Below are positions 1-6,358 of a stretch of 14,706 bases of DNA, one piece after another. Where the stretch lies: positions 1 through 14,706 of the forward strand of contig JABFVX010000292.1 of NCBI GenBank assembly GCA_013362555.1. Direction: 5' to 3'. The number at the start of each line of letters is the position of its first letter. The first letter of the stretch is position 1. Origin of the DNA: Mycobacteriaceae bacterium (GTDB taxonomy: Bacteria > Actinomycetota > Actinomycetes > Mycobacteriales > Mycobacteriaceae). A model generated the notes under the pieces. The model made no database searches. It saw only the letters and a list, made by a program, of their open reading frames with translations, and was not told where the DNA came from. The translations under genes and the position numbers were made by a program.

Positions 1-356
1 CCGGCGCGACACCGCCGTCCGCCCGCGGCTCGCGCCCCGCCGCCCCCGCGAAGGCTCCGCCGACCTTCACTCGCCGCAGCAAGTCCGGGAGCGCCGCGCC
101 CACGCCCCCGGCCGCCGAGCCACGGCCCAAGGCCGCCGCGCCGGTTCCGCCGCCGGACGACGTCCCGCTCCCGCCGGAACCGTTCGACCCCTACGACGCG
201 GCCCCCGCCCGCGAACCCGCCCCGCCCACCGCGGCCGAGGAGCGCGAGATGATGGACGAGGCGTCCCGCCCGGTCCCGGAGTCCGAGCGCATCGACCCGG
301 ATGACGCCGCCCTCAATCTGCTTCGGTCCGAACTCGGCGCCCGCCCACTGGAATAG
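1..356 (+). CDS. dnaX: DNA polymerase III subunit gamma/tau, C-terminal end (partial)
   Basis: Only the last 117 codons are present. The frame enters with codon starts at 3, 6, 9 and so on, and stops at TAG 354-356. The visible part is a Pro/Ala-rich, charged linker followed by a short conserved tail, IDPDDAALNLLRSELGARPLE. From memory, actinobacterial DnaX proteins end in the same kind of tail (D-P-E-x-x-A-x-x-L-L-x-x-x-L-G-A-R) after a disordered Pro-rich region, and I base the call on that. The gene encodes the clamp-loader subunit that holds the replicative polymerase together. The ATPase and clamp-loader domains lie off the left edge and cannot be checked. The recR-ybaB pair and the tms-type lipid genes in the same window support the call, because they neighbour dnaX in mycobacteria. 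Alternative: an unrelated protein with a similar low-complexity tail. Confidence 0.75.
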   Translation, partial: GATPPSARGSRPAAPAKAPPTFTRRSKSGSAAPTPPAAEPRPKAAAPVPPPDDVPLPPEPFDPYDAAPAREPAPPTAAEEREMMDEASRPVPESERIDPDDAALNLLRSELGARPLE

Positions 357-386
357 TCCCGCGCGGCGTACTGGTCGGGAGAGCGC

Positions 387-407
387 ACCAATCATCCCAT
401 GATTGGT
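387..407. terminator. Hairpin after dnaX (9-bp stem, 3-nt loop)
   Basis: ACCAATCAT (387-395), loop CCC, ATGATTGGT (399-407) form a perfect inverted repeat 31 nt after the dnaX stop. There is no T-tract behind it. It could end dnaX transcription. Because it also touches the presumed -35 region of the next gene, it could instead be an operator for that gene. Confidence 0.45.
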
Positions 408-435
408 TCAGTGGGGTTGTGGCGGTGTGTATGGT
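407..435 (+). promoter_or_regulatory. Candidate promoter of the secreted repeat protein gene
   Basis: TTCAGT (407-412), a 17-nt spacer and TATGGT (430-435) resemble a housekeeping-type promoter. It would give a 5' leader of about 50 nt before the ATG at 491. The call rests on motif and spacing only. Confidence 0.3.
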
Positions 436-490
436 CGAGAAGGACATTGGAGTGCGGGTCGGGGTGCTCCGTACAACAAGGAGATCGATC

Positions 491-937
491 ATGCACATGA
501 GTGGAATTCGAAAAGCCTTGGCGCGCGCCGCGGTCGGGGCCGGTTTGATCGTGGCCTCGGTCGCGGTCGCCGCGCCCGCCTTCGCCGCCCCGGGCACGGA
601 CGCCGCACCCGCGGCTCCCGCGATTCCCGCAGTAGCCGCGCCGAACGACTTCGTGCACAAGGACTACGGACGCGACGGCTTCGGCCTCAATGGTCGCGAC
701 CGCTCCGGCTACGACCGCTTCGGCCGCGACCGCGGCGGTTTCGGCCGCAACGGCCGCGACCGCACCGGCTACGACCGGCACGGCTACGACAACTTCGGCT
801 ACGACCGGTCCGGCTACGACCGCAGCGGCTGCGACCGCTTCGGGCGCGACCGCTTCGGCCGCCAGCGCTACCAGAACAACTACAACTACAGCCGCCCGGG
901 CCAGGGCTTCCTGCCCCCGACCGGCAGCGGCTTCTAG
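491..937 (+). CDS. Small secreted protein of G-[YR]-D-R-x pentapeptide repeats
   Basis: 148 aa, function unknown. The start at ATG 491 is set by a strong ribosome binding site, AAGGAG at 478-483, seven bases upstream. Residues 1-32 are a Sec signal peptide: basic IRKALAR, a hydrophobic VGAGLIVASVAVAA core, then cleavage near AFA-AP. A short Ala/Pro stretch (34-52) leads to the body, about residues 59-126. This consists of some 12-14 tandem five-residue units, most often G-Y-D-R-x or G-R-D-R-x, with variants such as GFGRN and GYDNF; one unit has Cys113 in the Tyr position. The tail (128-148) is rich in Asn, Tyr, Gly and Pro. With Asp and Arg in nearly every unit, the region should be highly charged and probably disordered or a regular repeat fold. 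I do not recognise the family. It could act in the cell envelope or bind ions, but nothing in the sequence proves either. The gene stands alone between dnaX and a convergent hydrolase. Confidence 0.8.
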   Translation: MHMSGIRKALARAAVGAGLIVASVAVAAPAFAAPGTDAAPAAPAIPAVAAPNDFVHKDYGRDGFGLNGRDRSGYDRFGRDRGGFGRNGRDRTGYDRHGYDNFGYDRSGYDRSGCDRFGRDRFGRQRYQNNYNYSRPGQGFLPPTGSGF

Positions 938-942
938 CCCTT

Positions 943-999
943 TCGTCCAGAACGACCCGTGACGTGCGTTGGACGCACGTCACGGGTCGTTCTGGACGA
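943..999. repeat. Perfect 27-bp-stem hairpin, copy 1 of a repeated element
   Basis: The arms 943-969 and 973-999 are perfect reverse complements around a TGG loop. The hairpin fills the gap between two convergent stop codons (937 and 1011), so it can act as a bidirectional terminator, although there is no T-tract. Its left arm recurs almost unchanged at 8097-8122, which shows a dispersed family and not a one-off terminator. Confidence 0.85.
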
Positions 1000-1010
1000 T
1001 GGGAGCGGCC

Positions 1011-2117
1011 TCAACGCTCGGCGAAGAACTCGCGGATGTCGGCGACCATCACGTCCGGCTGCTCCGCGGCGAGGTAGGCGCCGCCCGCGTCGGTCTCGGT
1101 CCACCGGGCGACCTCGGCGTCGCGCTCGGCGAAGCGGCGAATGGTGACGTCGCCGGGGGCGACCACGAACGCGGTGGGAACAGTGACCCGGGCCTTGGGG
1201 CCCCACGCGTGCGGATCGTGGGCGACGTCGTGGTAGCTCTGCGCGATCGAGCCGGAGGTCTGGGTGAACCACTGCACGCTCACGTCGGTCAGGATGCGGT
1301 CGCGGGAGAACGCGTCCTCCGGGAGCTCGGCCGCGGGGTCGGTCCACTCCTTGAACTTCTCCACGATCCACGCGAGCTGGCCGACCGGCGAGTCGTCCAG
1401 GCTTGCCGCGATGGTCTGCGGACGGGTGGACATGATGATGTTGAAGCCGATCCCGTCCTTCATGAACCGGTCAATGGTGGCCAGCCGGGCCTGCTCCTTG
1501 TCGGTCAGCCCGGCCATGTTCTCGTCCGGGAAGGCGACATAGGCGTTGACGTGCAGTCCGATCAGCCGGTCGGGCACCTGGCGGCCGAGTTCGAGCGAGA
1601 CGTTCGCTCCGCCGCCGCCGCCGTGCGCACCGAAGCGGTCGTACCCGAGGCGGGTCATCAGCTCGGCCAAAACCGCCGCGACGCGCGGCACTGTCCACCC
1701 GGTGCTCGCCAGCGGTCCGGAGAAGCCGAAGCCCGGGAAGTACGGCACGACCAAGTCGAAGTCCCGCGACAGCGGCTCGATGACGTCGAGCAGGCCCAGG
1801 GTCGCGCCGGGGTTGTCGTGCAGAAGCAGCAGCGCCGGCGCGTTCGCGCGCTCGGACCGGATGTGCTTGAAGTGGATCTGCTGACCCTCGATCTCCGTGG
1901 TGAACTGCGGCCAGCGGTTGAGCTCTGCCTCCGCCGCCCGCCAGTCGAACTCGTTGGCCCAGTAGTCGGCGAGTTCACGCAGGTACTCGACCGGCACGCC
2001 GCGGCTCCAGTCCGCCCCGGGCAGCTCGGGGGTCCAGCGGGCCCGAGTCAGCCGCTCCTTCAGGTAGTCCAGCTCGGCCTGGGCGATCTCGACGCGGAAA
2101 GGGCGGATGGTGGTCAT
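1011..2117 (-). CDS. Epoxide hydrolase family protein, catalytic residues apparently lost
   Basis: 368 aa, alpha/beta-hydrolase fold. The start at ATG 2115-2117 (minus strand) is chosen for the AAAGGAG ribosome binding site just upstream. Residues 4-110 match the epoxide hydrolase N-terminal domain (PFRVEI...DYLKERL..ARW near the start, then a DYW..EFDWR segment). The lid segment at 230-260, with TRPQT, DSPVG and EKFKEW, is a family hallmark. The residues needed for catalysis differ from the microsomal/soluble epoxide hydrolase pattern. The nucleophile elbow, normally GGDWG, reads GGGGG (166-170), so the Asp is Gly168. The GGH of the catalytic His reads GGA (Ala347). The oxyanion HGxPG motif reads HDNPG (100-104). 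The usual lid Tyr is Ala238. The frame is intact and not eroded, so the gene looks maintained. It may bind a ligand without hydrolysing it, or use other chemistry. Classical epoxide hydrolysis looks unlikely. Confidence 0.85.
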   Translation of the reverse strand: MTTIRPFRVEIAQAELDYLKERLTRARWTPELPGADWSRGVPVEYLRELADYWANEFDWRAAEAELNRWPQFTTEIEGQQIHFKHIRSERANAPALLLLHDNPGATLGLLDVIEPLSRDFDLVVPYFPGFGFSGPLASTGWTVPRVAAVLAELMTRLGYDRFGAHGGGGGANVSLELGRQVPDRLIGLHVNAYVAFPDENMAGLTDKEQARLATIDRFMKDGIGFNIIMSTRPQTIAASLDDSPVGQLAWIVEKFKEWTDPAAELPEDAFSRDRILTDVSVQWFTQTSGSIAQSYHDVAHDPHAWGPKARVTVPTAFVVAPGDVTIRRFAERDAEVARWTETDAGGAYLAAEQPDVMVADIREFFAER

Positions 2118-2130
2118 GGTCTTCTCCTTT

Positions 2131-2194
2131 GAAACGGAAGGCTGCGTTCTGCTAGAACTATAGCAGAACGGAGCATTCCGTTTCAACTTTTTTT
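2131..2194 (-). promoter_or_regulatory. Hydrolase promoter embedded in a 54-bp palindrome
   Basis: On the minus strand TTGAAA (2181-2186), an 18-nt spacer and TATAGT (2157-2162) form a near-consensus promoter. A run of seven A residues (2188-2194) lies directly upstream and resembles an UP element. The promoter sits inside an imperfect palindrome, 2131-2184, with 23 of 27 positions paired around centre 2157.5. Within it are a central 10-bp-arm dyad (2145-2154/2161-2170) and two flanking 16-bp dyads: AACGGA-GCAT-TCCGTT (2167-2182) and AACGGA-AGGC-TGCGTT (2133-2148). This is typical of a TetR-type repressor operator covering both promoter boxes. No such regulator lies in the window. Confidence 0.7.
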
Positions 2195-2245
2195 CCACGG
2201 CGGCGCGGCTCGTGGGACCTGCCCGGTCACCGCGACCGAACGGGG

Positions 2246-2420
2246 TTCCTAAGTTAACCGGGATTCGCATACAATGGGCACGGTCTTCAAGCCGGATCGG
2301 GGTGTCTTATCGTGGTTGCTAGCCACGACACCGCGGTCCTCCATCGCGAGGGCGTTTTTACGGTGTCTACAGCCACCCCATGGTGACTGCCCGCCGGGCG
2401 CACAGGAAGGAACCGTCACA
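2246..2420 (+). promoter_or_regulatory. fadA promoter candidate and long leader
   Basis: TACAAT (2270-2275) is a good -10 box; TTCCTA (2246-2251) at 18 nt is a weak -35. If used, the leader is about 140 nt. It holds a stem-loop, TCGTGG (2310-2315)/CCACGA (2323-2328), extended by GGTG (2301-2304)/CACC (2329-2332) across a bulge, and a T5 run at 2355-2359. A FadR- or TetR-type site may be present, but I cannot name one. The ribosome binding site GGAAGGA (2405-2411) precedes the GTG at 2421. Together with the hydrolase promoter this accounts for the 303-bp gap 2118-2420. Confidence 0.4.
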
Positions 2421-3632
2421 GTGACGACAGAGGCGTACATCTACGAGGCGATCCGCACCCCGCGCGGCCGCAACAAGAACGGATCACTGCACTCGGTCAA
2501 GCCGATCGACCTGGTTGTCGGCCTGGTCCAGGAACTGCGGACCCGGTTCCCGAACCTGGACGAGGACCGCATCTCCGACCTGCTCCTCGGCGTGGTCTCA
2601 CCCGTGGGCGACCAGGGCGCCGACATCGCCCGCACCGCCGTGACGATCGCAGGCCTGCCCGACACCGTCGGCGGCGTGCAGCTGAACCGGTTCTGCGCGT
2701 CCGGCCTCGAGGCCGTCAACATGGCCGCGCAGAAGGTGCGCTCCGACTTCGACGACATGGTCATCGCGGGCGGCGTCGAGTCGATGTCGCGAGTGAAGAT
2801 GGGTTCGGACGGCGGCGCCTGGATGCTCGACCCGATGACCAACTACCAAAGCTACCTCGTGCCGCAGGGCATCAGCGCCGACTTGATCGCCACCATCGAG
2901 GGCTTCTCCCGCGAAGATGTCGACACCTACGCGGTGCGATCGCAGGACCTGGCCGACAAGGCCTGGACCGGCGGCTATTTCACCAAGTCTGTCGTCGGGG
3001 TGAAGGACATCAACGGCATCACCGTGCTGGACCACGACGAGCACCGCCGCCCCGGCACGACCGTGGCTGACCTGGCCAAGCTGAACCCGTCGTTCGCGGG
3101 CATCGGCGAGATGGGCGGCTTCGACGCGGTTGCGTTGCAGAAATACCACTTCGTGGAGAAGATCAATCACGTCCACCACGGCGGCAACAGCTCCGGCATC
3201 GTGGACGGCGCCGCACTGGTGCTCGTCGGCACCGAGGCGGCAGGCAAGGCCTCGGGCCTGACCCCTCGCGCGCGCGTCGTCGCCACCGCCACGTCCGGCG
3301 CGGACTCCACCATCATGCTCACCGGCCCGACGCCCGCCGCCCAGAAGGCGATGGCCAAGGCAGGCCTGTCCGTGGACGACATCGACCTGTTCGAGATCAA
3401 CGAGGCCTTCGCCTCCGTGGTGTTGAAGTTCCAGAAGGACCTGAACATCCCGGACGAGAAGCTCAACGTCAACGGCGGCGCGATCGCCATGGGCCACCCG
3501 CTCGGCGCGACCGGCGCCATGATCCTCGGCACCGTCGTGGACGAACTGGAGCGCCGCGGCGCTCGCTACGGCCTGATCACCCTCTGCATCGGCGGCGGCA
3601 TGGGCGTCGCCACCATCATCGAGCGCGTCTGA
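2421..3632 (+). CDS. fadA: Acetyl-CoA acyltransferase (thiolase), beta-oxidation subunit FadA
   Basis: 403 aa, the same length as I recall for mycobacterial FadA (Rv0859). It catalyses the last step of fatty-acid beta-oxidation, thiolytic cleavage of 3-ketoacyl-CoA to acetyl-CoA and a shortened acyl-CoA, in the cytoplasm. The GTG start is supported by GGAAGGA nine bases upstream and by the typical thiolase N-terminus (AYIYEAIRTPRGR). Visible thiolase motifs are the acylated Cys92 in NRFCASGLEAV, GGNSSGIVDGAA, NEAFASVV, the His of NGGAIAMGHPLGATGA, and the second catalytic Cys in CIGGGMG near the C-terminus. Its partner fadB begins 35 bases downstream on the same strand, so the two form an operon and very likely an alpha2beta2 trifunctional-type complex. 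Thiolases of this group are sometimes annotated as acetyl-CoA acetyltransferases; the fadB neighbour favours a degradative role. Confidence 0.93.
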   Translation: MTTEAYIYEAIRTPRGRNKNGSLHSVKPIDLVVGLVQELRTRFPNLDEDRISDLLLGVVSPVGDQGADIARTAVTIAGLPDTVGGVQLNRFCASGLEAVNMAAQKVRSDFDDMVIAGGVESMSRVKMGSDGGAWMLDPMTNYQSYLVPQGISADLIATIEGFSREDVDTYAVRSQDLADKAWTGGYFTKSVVGVKDINGITVLDHDEHRRPGTTVADLAKLNPSFAGIGEMGGFDAVALQKYHFVEKINHVHHGGNSSGIVDGAALVLVGTEAAGKASGLTPRARVVATATSGADSTIMLTGPTPAAQKAMAKAGLSVDDIDLFEINEAFASVVLKFQKDLNIPDEKLNVNGGAIAMGHPLGATGAMILGTVVDELERRGARYGLITLCIGGGMGVATIIERV

Positions 3633-3667
3633 CGCCCGCGGCCATCTCAAGGGAGAGACAAAAACTG

Positions 3668-5815
3668 ATGACTGACAACATGATTGCGTGGGACCAGGAC
3701 GCCGACGGCATCGTGGTGTTGACCATGGACGACCCGAACCAGGGCGCCAACACCATGAACGCGCTGTACAAGAAGTCGATGGCGGCGACCGTCGAGCGGC
3801 TGGAAGCAGAGAAGGACGACATCACCGGCGTCGTGCTCACCTCCGCGAAGAAGACCTTCTTCGCGGGCGGCGACCTCAAGGACATGATGAAGGTCGGCCC
3901 CAACGACGCCGCCCAGGTCATGGAGATGCTGTCCGAGATCAAGGGCCCGCTGCGGCGCCTGGAGCAGCTCGGCAAGCCGGTCGTGGCCGCCATCAACGGC
4001 GCCGCGCTGGGCGGCGGCCTCGAGATCACCCTCGCTACCCACTACCGCATCGCCGCGGACGTCAAGGGCCTGAAGCTGGGCCTGCCCGAGGTCAAGCTCG
4101 GCCTGCTGCCCGCAGGCGGCGGCGTCACCCGCACCGTGCGCAAGTTCGGCATCCAGAACGCCCTGATGCAGATCCTGTTGCAGGGCAACGAATACGACGC
4201 CAACAAGGCCAAGGGCGTCGGCATCGTCGATGACGTTGTCAGCAGTGTCGACGAATTGGTCCCGGCCGCCAAGGCGTGGATCCTGGCCAACAAGGACAAC
4301 GCCGACGCCGCGGTCCAGCCGTGGGACAGGAAGGGCTACAAGATCCCCGGCGGCACCCCGTCGACCCCGGCTTTCGCGGCTAACCTGCCTGCGTTCCCGG
4401 CCAACCTGCGCAAGCAGCTCAAGGGCGCCAACATGCCCGCGCCGCGCAACATCATGGCCGCGGCCGTCGAGGGCGCCCAGGTCGACTTCGACAACGCCTC
4501 GCTGATCGAGTCGCGCTACTTCGTCAACCTGCTCACCGGCCCGGTGTCGAAGAACATGATCCAGGCGTTCTTCTTCGACCTGCAGCACATCAACAACGGC
4601 GGCTCCCGTCCGAAGGACGTGCCCAAGCAGGAGATTCGCAAGATCGGCGTGCTCGGCGCGGGCATGATGGGCGCGGGCATCGCCTACGTCTCCGCCAAGG
4701 CGGGCTACGAGGTCGTGCTCAAGGACGTCAGCCAGGAGGCGGCGGACAAGGGCAAGGGCTACTCGGAGAACATCGAGAAGAAGGCGCTGTCCCGCGGCAA
4801 GACCACCCAGGAGAAGTCGGACGCGCTGTTGGCGCGCATCCACCCGACCGCGGACCCGAAGGACCTCGCGGGCGTCGACTTCGTCATCGAGGCGGTCTTC
4901 GAGAACACCGAGCTCAAGCACAAGGTGTTCCAGGAGATCGAGGACATCGTCGAGCCGACCGCGGTGCTGGGCTCCAACACCTCGACCTTGCCGATCACCG
5001 GCCTGGCCGCGGGCGTGAAGCGCCGCAGCGACTTCATCGGCATCCACTTCTTCTCGCCGGTGGACAAGATGCCGCTGGTGGAGATCATCAAGGGCGACGA
5101 CACCTCCGACGAGGCGCTCGCCCGGGTCTACGACTACGTGCTCGCGATCCGCAAGACCCCGATCGTGGTCAACGACTCGCGCGGCTTCTTCACGTCGCGG
5201 GTCATCGGCACCTTCGTCAACGAGGCCATCGGCTTCCTGACCGAAGGCGTCGACCCGCAGTCCATCGAGCAGGCGGGCTTGCAGGCGGGCTACCCGGCCG
5301 CTCCGCTGCAGCTGTCGGATGAGCTCAACCTCACCCTGATGCAGAAGATCCGCAAGGAGAACAAGGAGGCCGCGCAGGCCGCGGGCCAGAGCCTTCCCGC
5401 CGACCCCGCGGGCGAGGTCATCAACACGCTGGTGGACGCCGGGCGCATCGGCAAGCTGGGCGGCGCGGGCTTCTACAACTACGTCGAGGGCAAGCGCGCC
5501 GGTCTGTGGGACGGTCTGCGCGAGACCTTCAAGACCAGCACCGAGCTGCCGGTCCCGTTCCAGGACCTGATCGACCGGATGCTGTTCATCGAGGCCATCG
5601 AGACCCAGAAGTGTTTCGACGAGGGCGTGTTGACCTCGACGGCCGATGCGAACATCGGCTCGATCTTCGGCATCGGCTACCCCGCCTGGACCGGCGGCGT
5701 GCACCAGTTCATCGTGGGCTACCCCGGCGGCCAGGCCGCCTTCGTGGCCCGCGCCGAAGAACTGGCCGCCAAATACGGCGACCGCTTCACCCCTCCCGCC
5801 TCCCTGAAGGCGTAG
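3668..5815 (+). CDS. fadB: Fatty-acid oxidation multifunctional enzyme FadB
   Basis: 715 aa, close to the roughly 720 aa of mycobacterial FadB (Rv0860). Residues 5-200 form a crotonase (enoyl-CoA hydratase) domain; the catalytic glutamates are E119 in GAALGGGLEITLA and E141 in LGLPEVKLGLLP. Residues 324-505 are the NAD-binding 3-hydroxyacyl-CoA dehydrogenase domain, with GVLGAGMMGAG at 327-337 and the catalytic His460 in HFFSP. The remainder is the C-terminal dehydrogenase domain pair. The enzyme hydrates trans-2-enoyl-CoA and oxidises the 3-hydroxy product to 3-ketoacyl-CoA, which FadA then cleaves. The ribosome binding site AAGGGAGAG lies about ten bases before the ATG at 3668; an in-frame ATG at 3680 is a weaker choice. 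All key residues are present. A long perfect hairpin starts six bases after the stop. Confidence 0.95.
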   Translation: MTDNMIAWDQDADGIVVLTMDDPNQGANTMNALYKKSMAATVERLEAEKDDITGVVLTSAKKTFFAGGDLKDMMKVGPNDAAQVMEMLSEIKGPLRRLEQLGKPVVAAINGAALGGGLEITLATHYRIAADVKGLKLGLPEVKLGLLPAGGGVTRTVRKFGIQNALMQILLQGNEYDANKAKGVGIVDDVVSSVDELVPAAKAWILANKDNADAAVQPWDRKGYKIPGGTPSTPAFAANLPAFPANLRKQLKGANMPAPRNIMAAAVEGAQVDFDNASLIESRYFVNLLTGPVSKNMIQAFFFDLQHINNGGSRPKDVPKQEIRKIGVLGAGMMGAGIAYVSAKAGYEVVLKDVSQEAADKGKGYSENIEKKALSRGKTTQEKSDALLARIHPTADPKDLAGVDFVIEAVFENTELKHKVFQEIEDIVEPTAVLGSNTSTLPITGLAAGVKRRSDFIGIHFFSPVDKMPLVEIIKGDDTSDEALARVYDYVLAIRKTPIVVNDSRGFFTSRVIGTFVNEAIGFLTEGVDPQSIEQAGLQAGYPAAPLQLSDELNLTLMQKIRKENKEAAQAAGQSLPADPAGEVINTLVDAGRIGKLGGAGFYNYVEGKRAGLWDGLRETFKTSTELPVPFQDLIDRMLFIEAIETQKCFDEGVLTSTADANIGSIFGIGYPAWTGGVHQFIVGYPGGQAAFVARAEELAAKYGDRFTPPASLKA

Positions 5816-5821
5816 CCCCAA

Positions 5822-5873
5822 GTCCTGAAGGCGTCCTTCATTCGATCAGTCGAATGAAGGACGCCTTCAGGAC
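5822..5873. terminator. Perfect 24-bp-stem hairpin after fadB
   Basis: The arms 5822-5845 and 5850-5873 are exact reverse complements around the loop TCAG. Each arm contains its own dyad, TGAAGG-CGT-CCTTCA (5826-5840) and TGAAGG-ACG-CCTTCA (5855-5869), so the element can also fold as two small hairpins. It probably ends the fadAB transcript. There is no T-tract, and the next gene opens only three bases later. Confidence 0.75.
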
Positions 5874-5876
5874 GTT

Positions 5877-6326
5877 ATGGTCGGCGGTATGGGCAACAGA
5901 TCGCCGCAGGTACTCGCGACCGGTTTGACCTGCGCGACACTGGGGTTGACCGCGGGCCTCGGTCTCGGGGCGGGCGGGTCCGCACCTGGCGCGACTGCCA
6001 CCGATCAGTATCATCGGACCGAGCTGTACTTCGGCGCAGCCAAACCCGATGGCAGCGCGGTGCGGCCGGAAGAGTTCCAGAATTTCGTCGACAAGGAGAT
6101 CACTCCGGCCTTCCCGGCCGGGCTGACGGTGCTTACCGGTTCCGGCCAGTGGCAGCGCGCCCCCGGCGCGGTGGTGAAAGAGGGCGCCTTCGTCGTGATC
6201 CTGCTCTACCCGCGCACGGCCCCGCACGCCGACGCGGATATCGAGAACATCCGCTCCGACTACAAGCGCTTCTTCGCGCAGGAGTCCGTCCTGCGCGTGG
6301 ACTCCGTTCAGCGCGTCTCATTCTGA
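5877..6326 (+). CDS. Secreted DUF3574 protein
   Basis: 149 aa from ATG 5877; an ATG at 5889 (145 aa) is equally possible because neither has a clear ribosome binding site. Residues up to about 42 form a Gly/Ala/Leu-rich export signal with few positive charges, likely cut near ATA-TD. A Cys at position 19 is not in a good lipobox. Residues 47-149 match the DUF3574 pattern: a T-E-L-Y-F-G start, F-x-x-F-V-D-K-E-I-T-P-x-F-P-x-G-L-T-V, a central G-Q-W, then Y-K-R-F-F-x-Q-E-S-V-L-R-V-D and a closing V-S-F. The family is of unknown function, found in exported proteins of many bacteria. The gene starts three bases after the fadB hairpin, so it either depends on read-through or has a promoter inside the hairpin. 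It is followed by the convergent reductase gene. Confidence 0.8.
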   Translation: MVGGMGNRSPQVLATGLTCATLGLTAGLGLGAGGSAPGATATDQYHRTELYFGAAKPDGSAVRPEEFQNFVDKEITPAFPAGLTVLTGSGQWQRAPGAVVKEGAFVVILLYPRTAPHADADIENIRSDYKRFFAQESVLRVDSVQRVSF

Positions 6327-6358
6327 CTTCCGCAACAACCCGTGCTGGAGCGGGTGGG

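Noticed and set aside
911..925. LPPTG near the end of the pentapeptide protein, resembling a sortase motif
   Set aside because: Only three residues (SGF) follow it. A sorting signal needs a hydrophobic segment and a charged tail after LPxTG.
3647..5821. Long open frame (about 724 codons) on the strand opposite fadB
   Set aside because: It mirrors the GC-rich codon pattern of fadB, shows no domain motifs and has low-complexity Ala/Gly/Val/Leu content. fadB itself carries all its catalytic motifs.
6338..6355. Short hairpin ACCCG/CGGGT between the DUF3574 gene and the convergent reductase
   Set aside because: The stem is five base pairs with an eight-base loop and no T-tract, which is expected by chance in GC-rich DNA.
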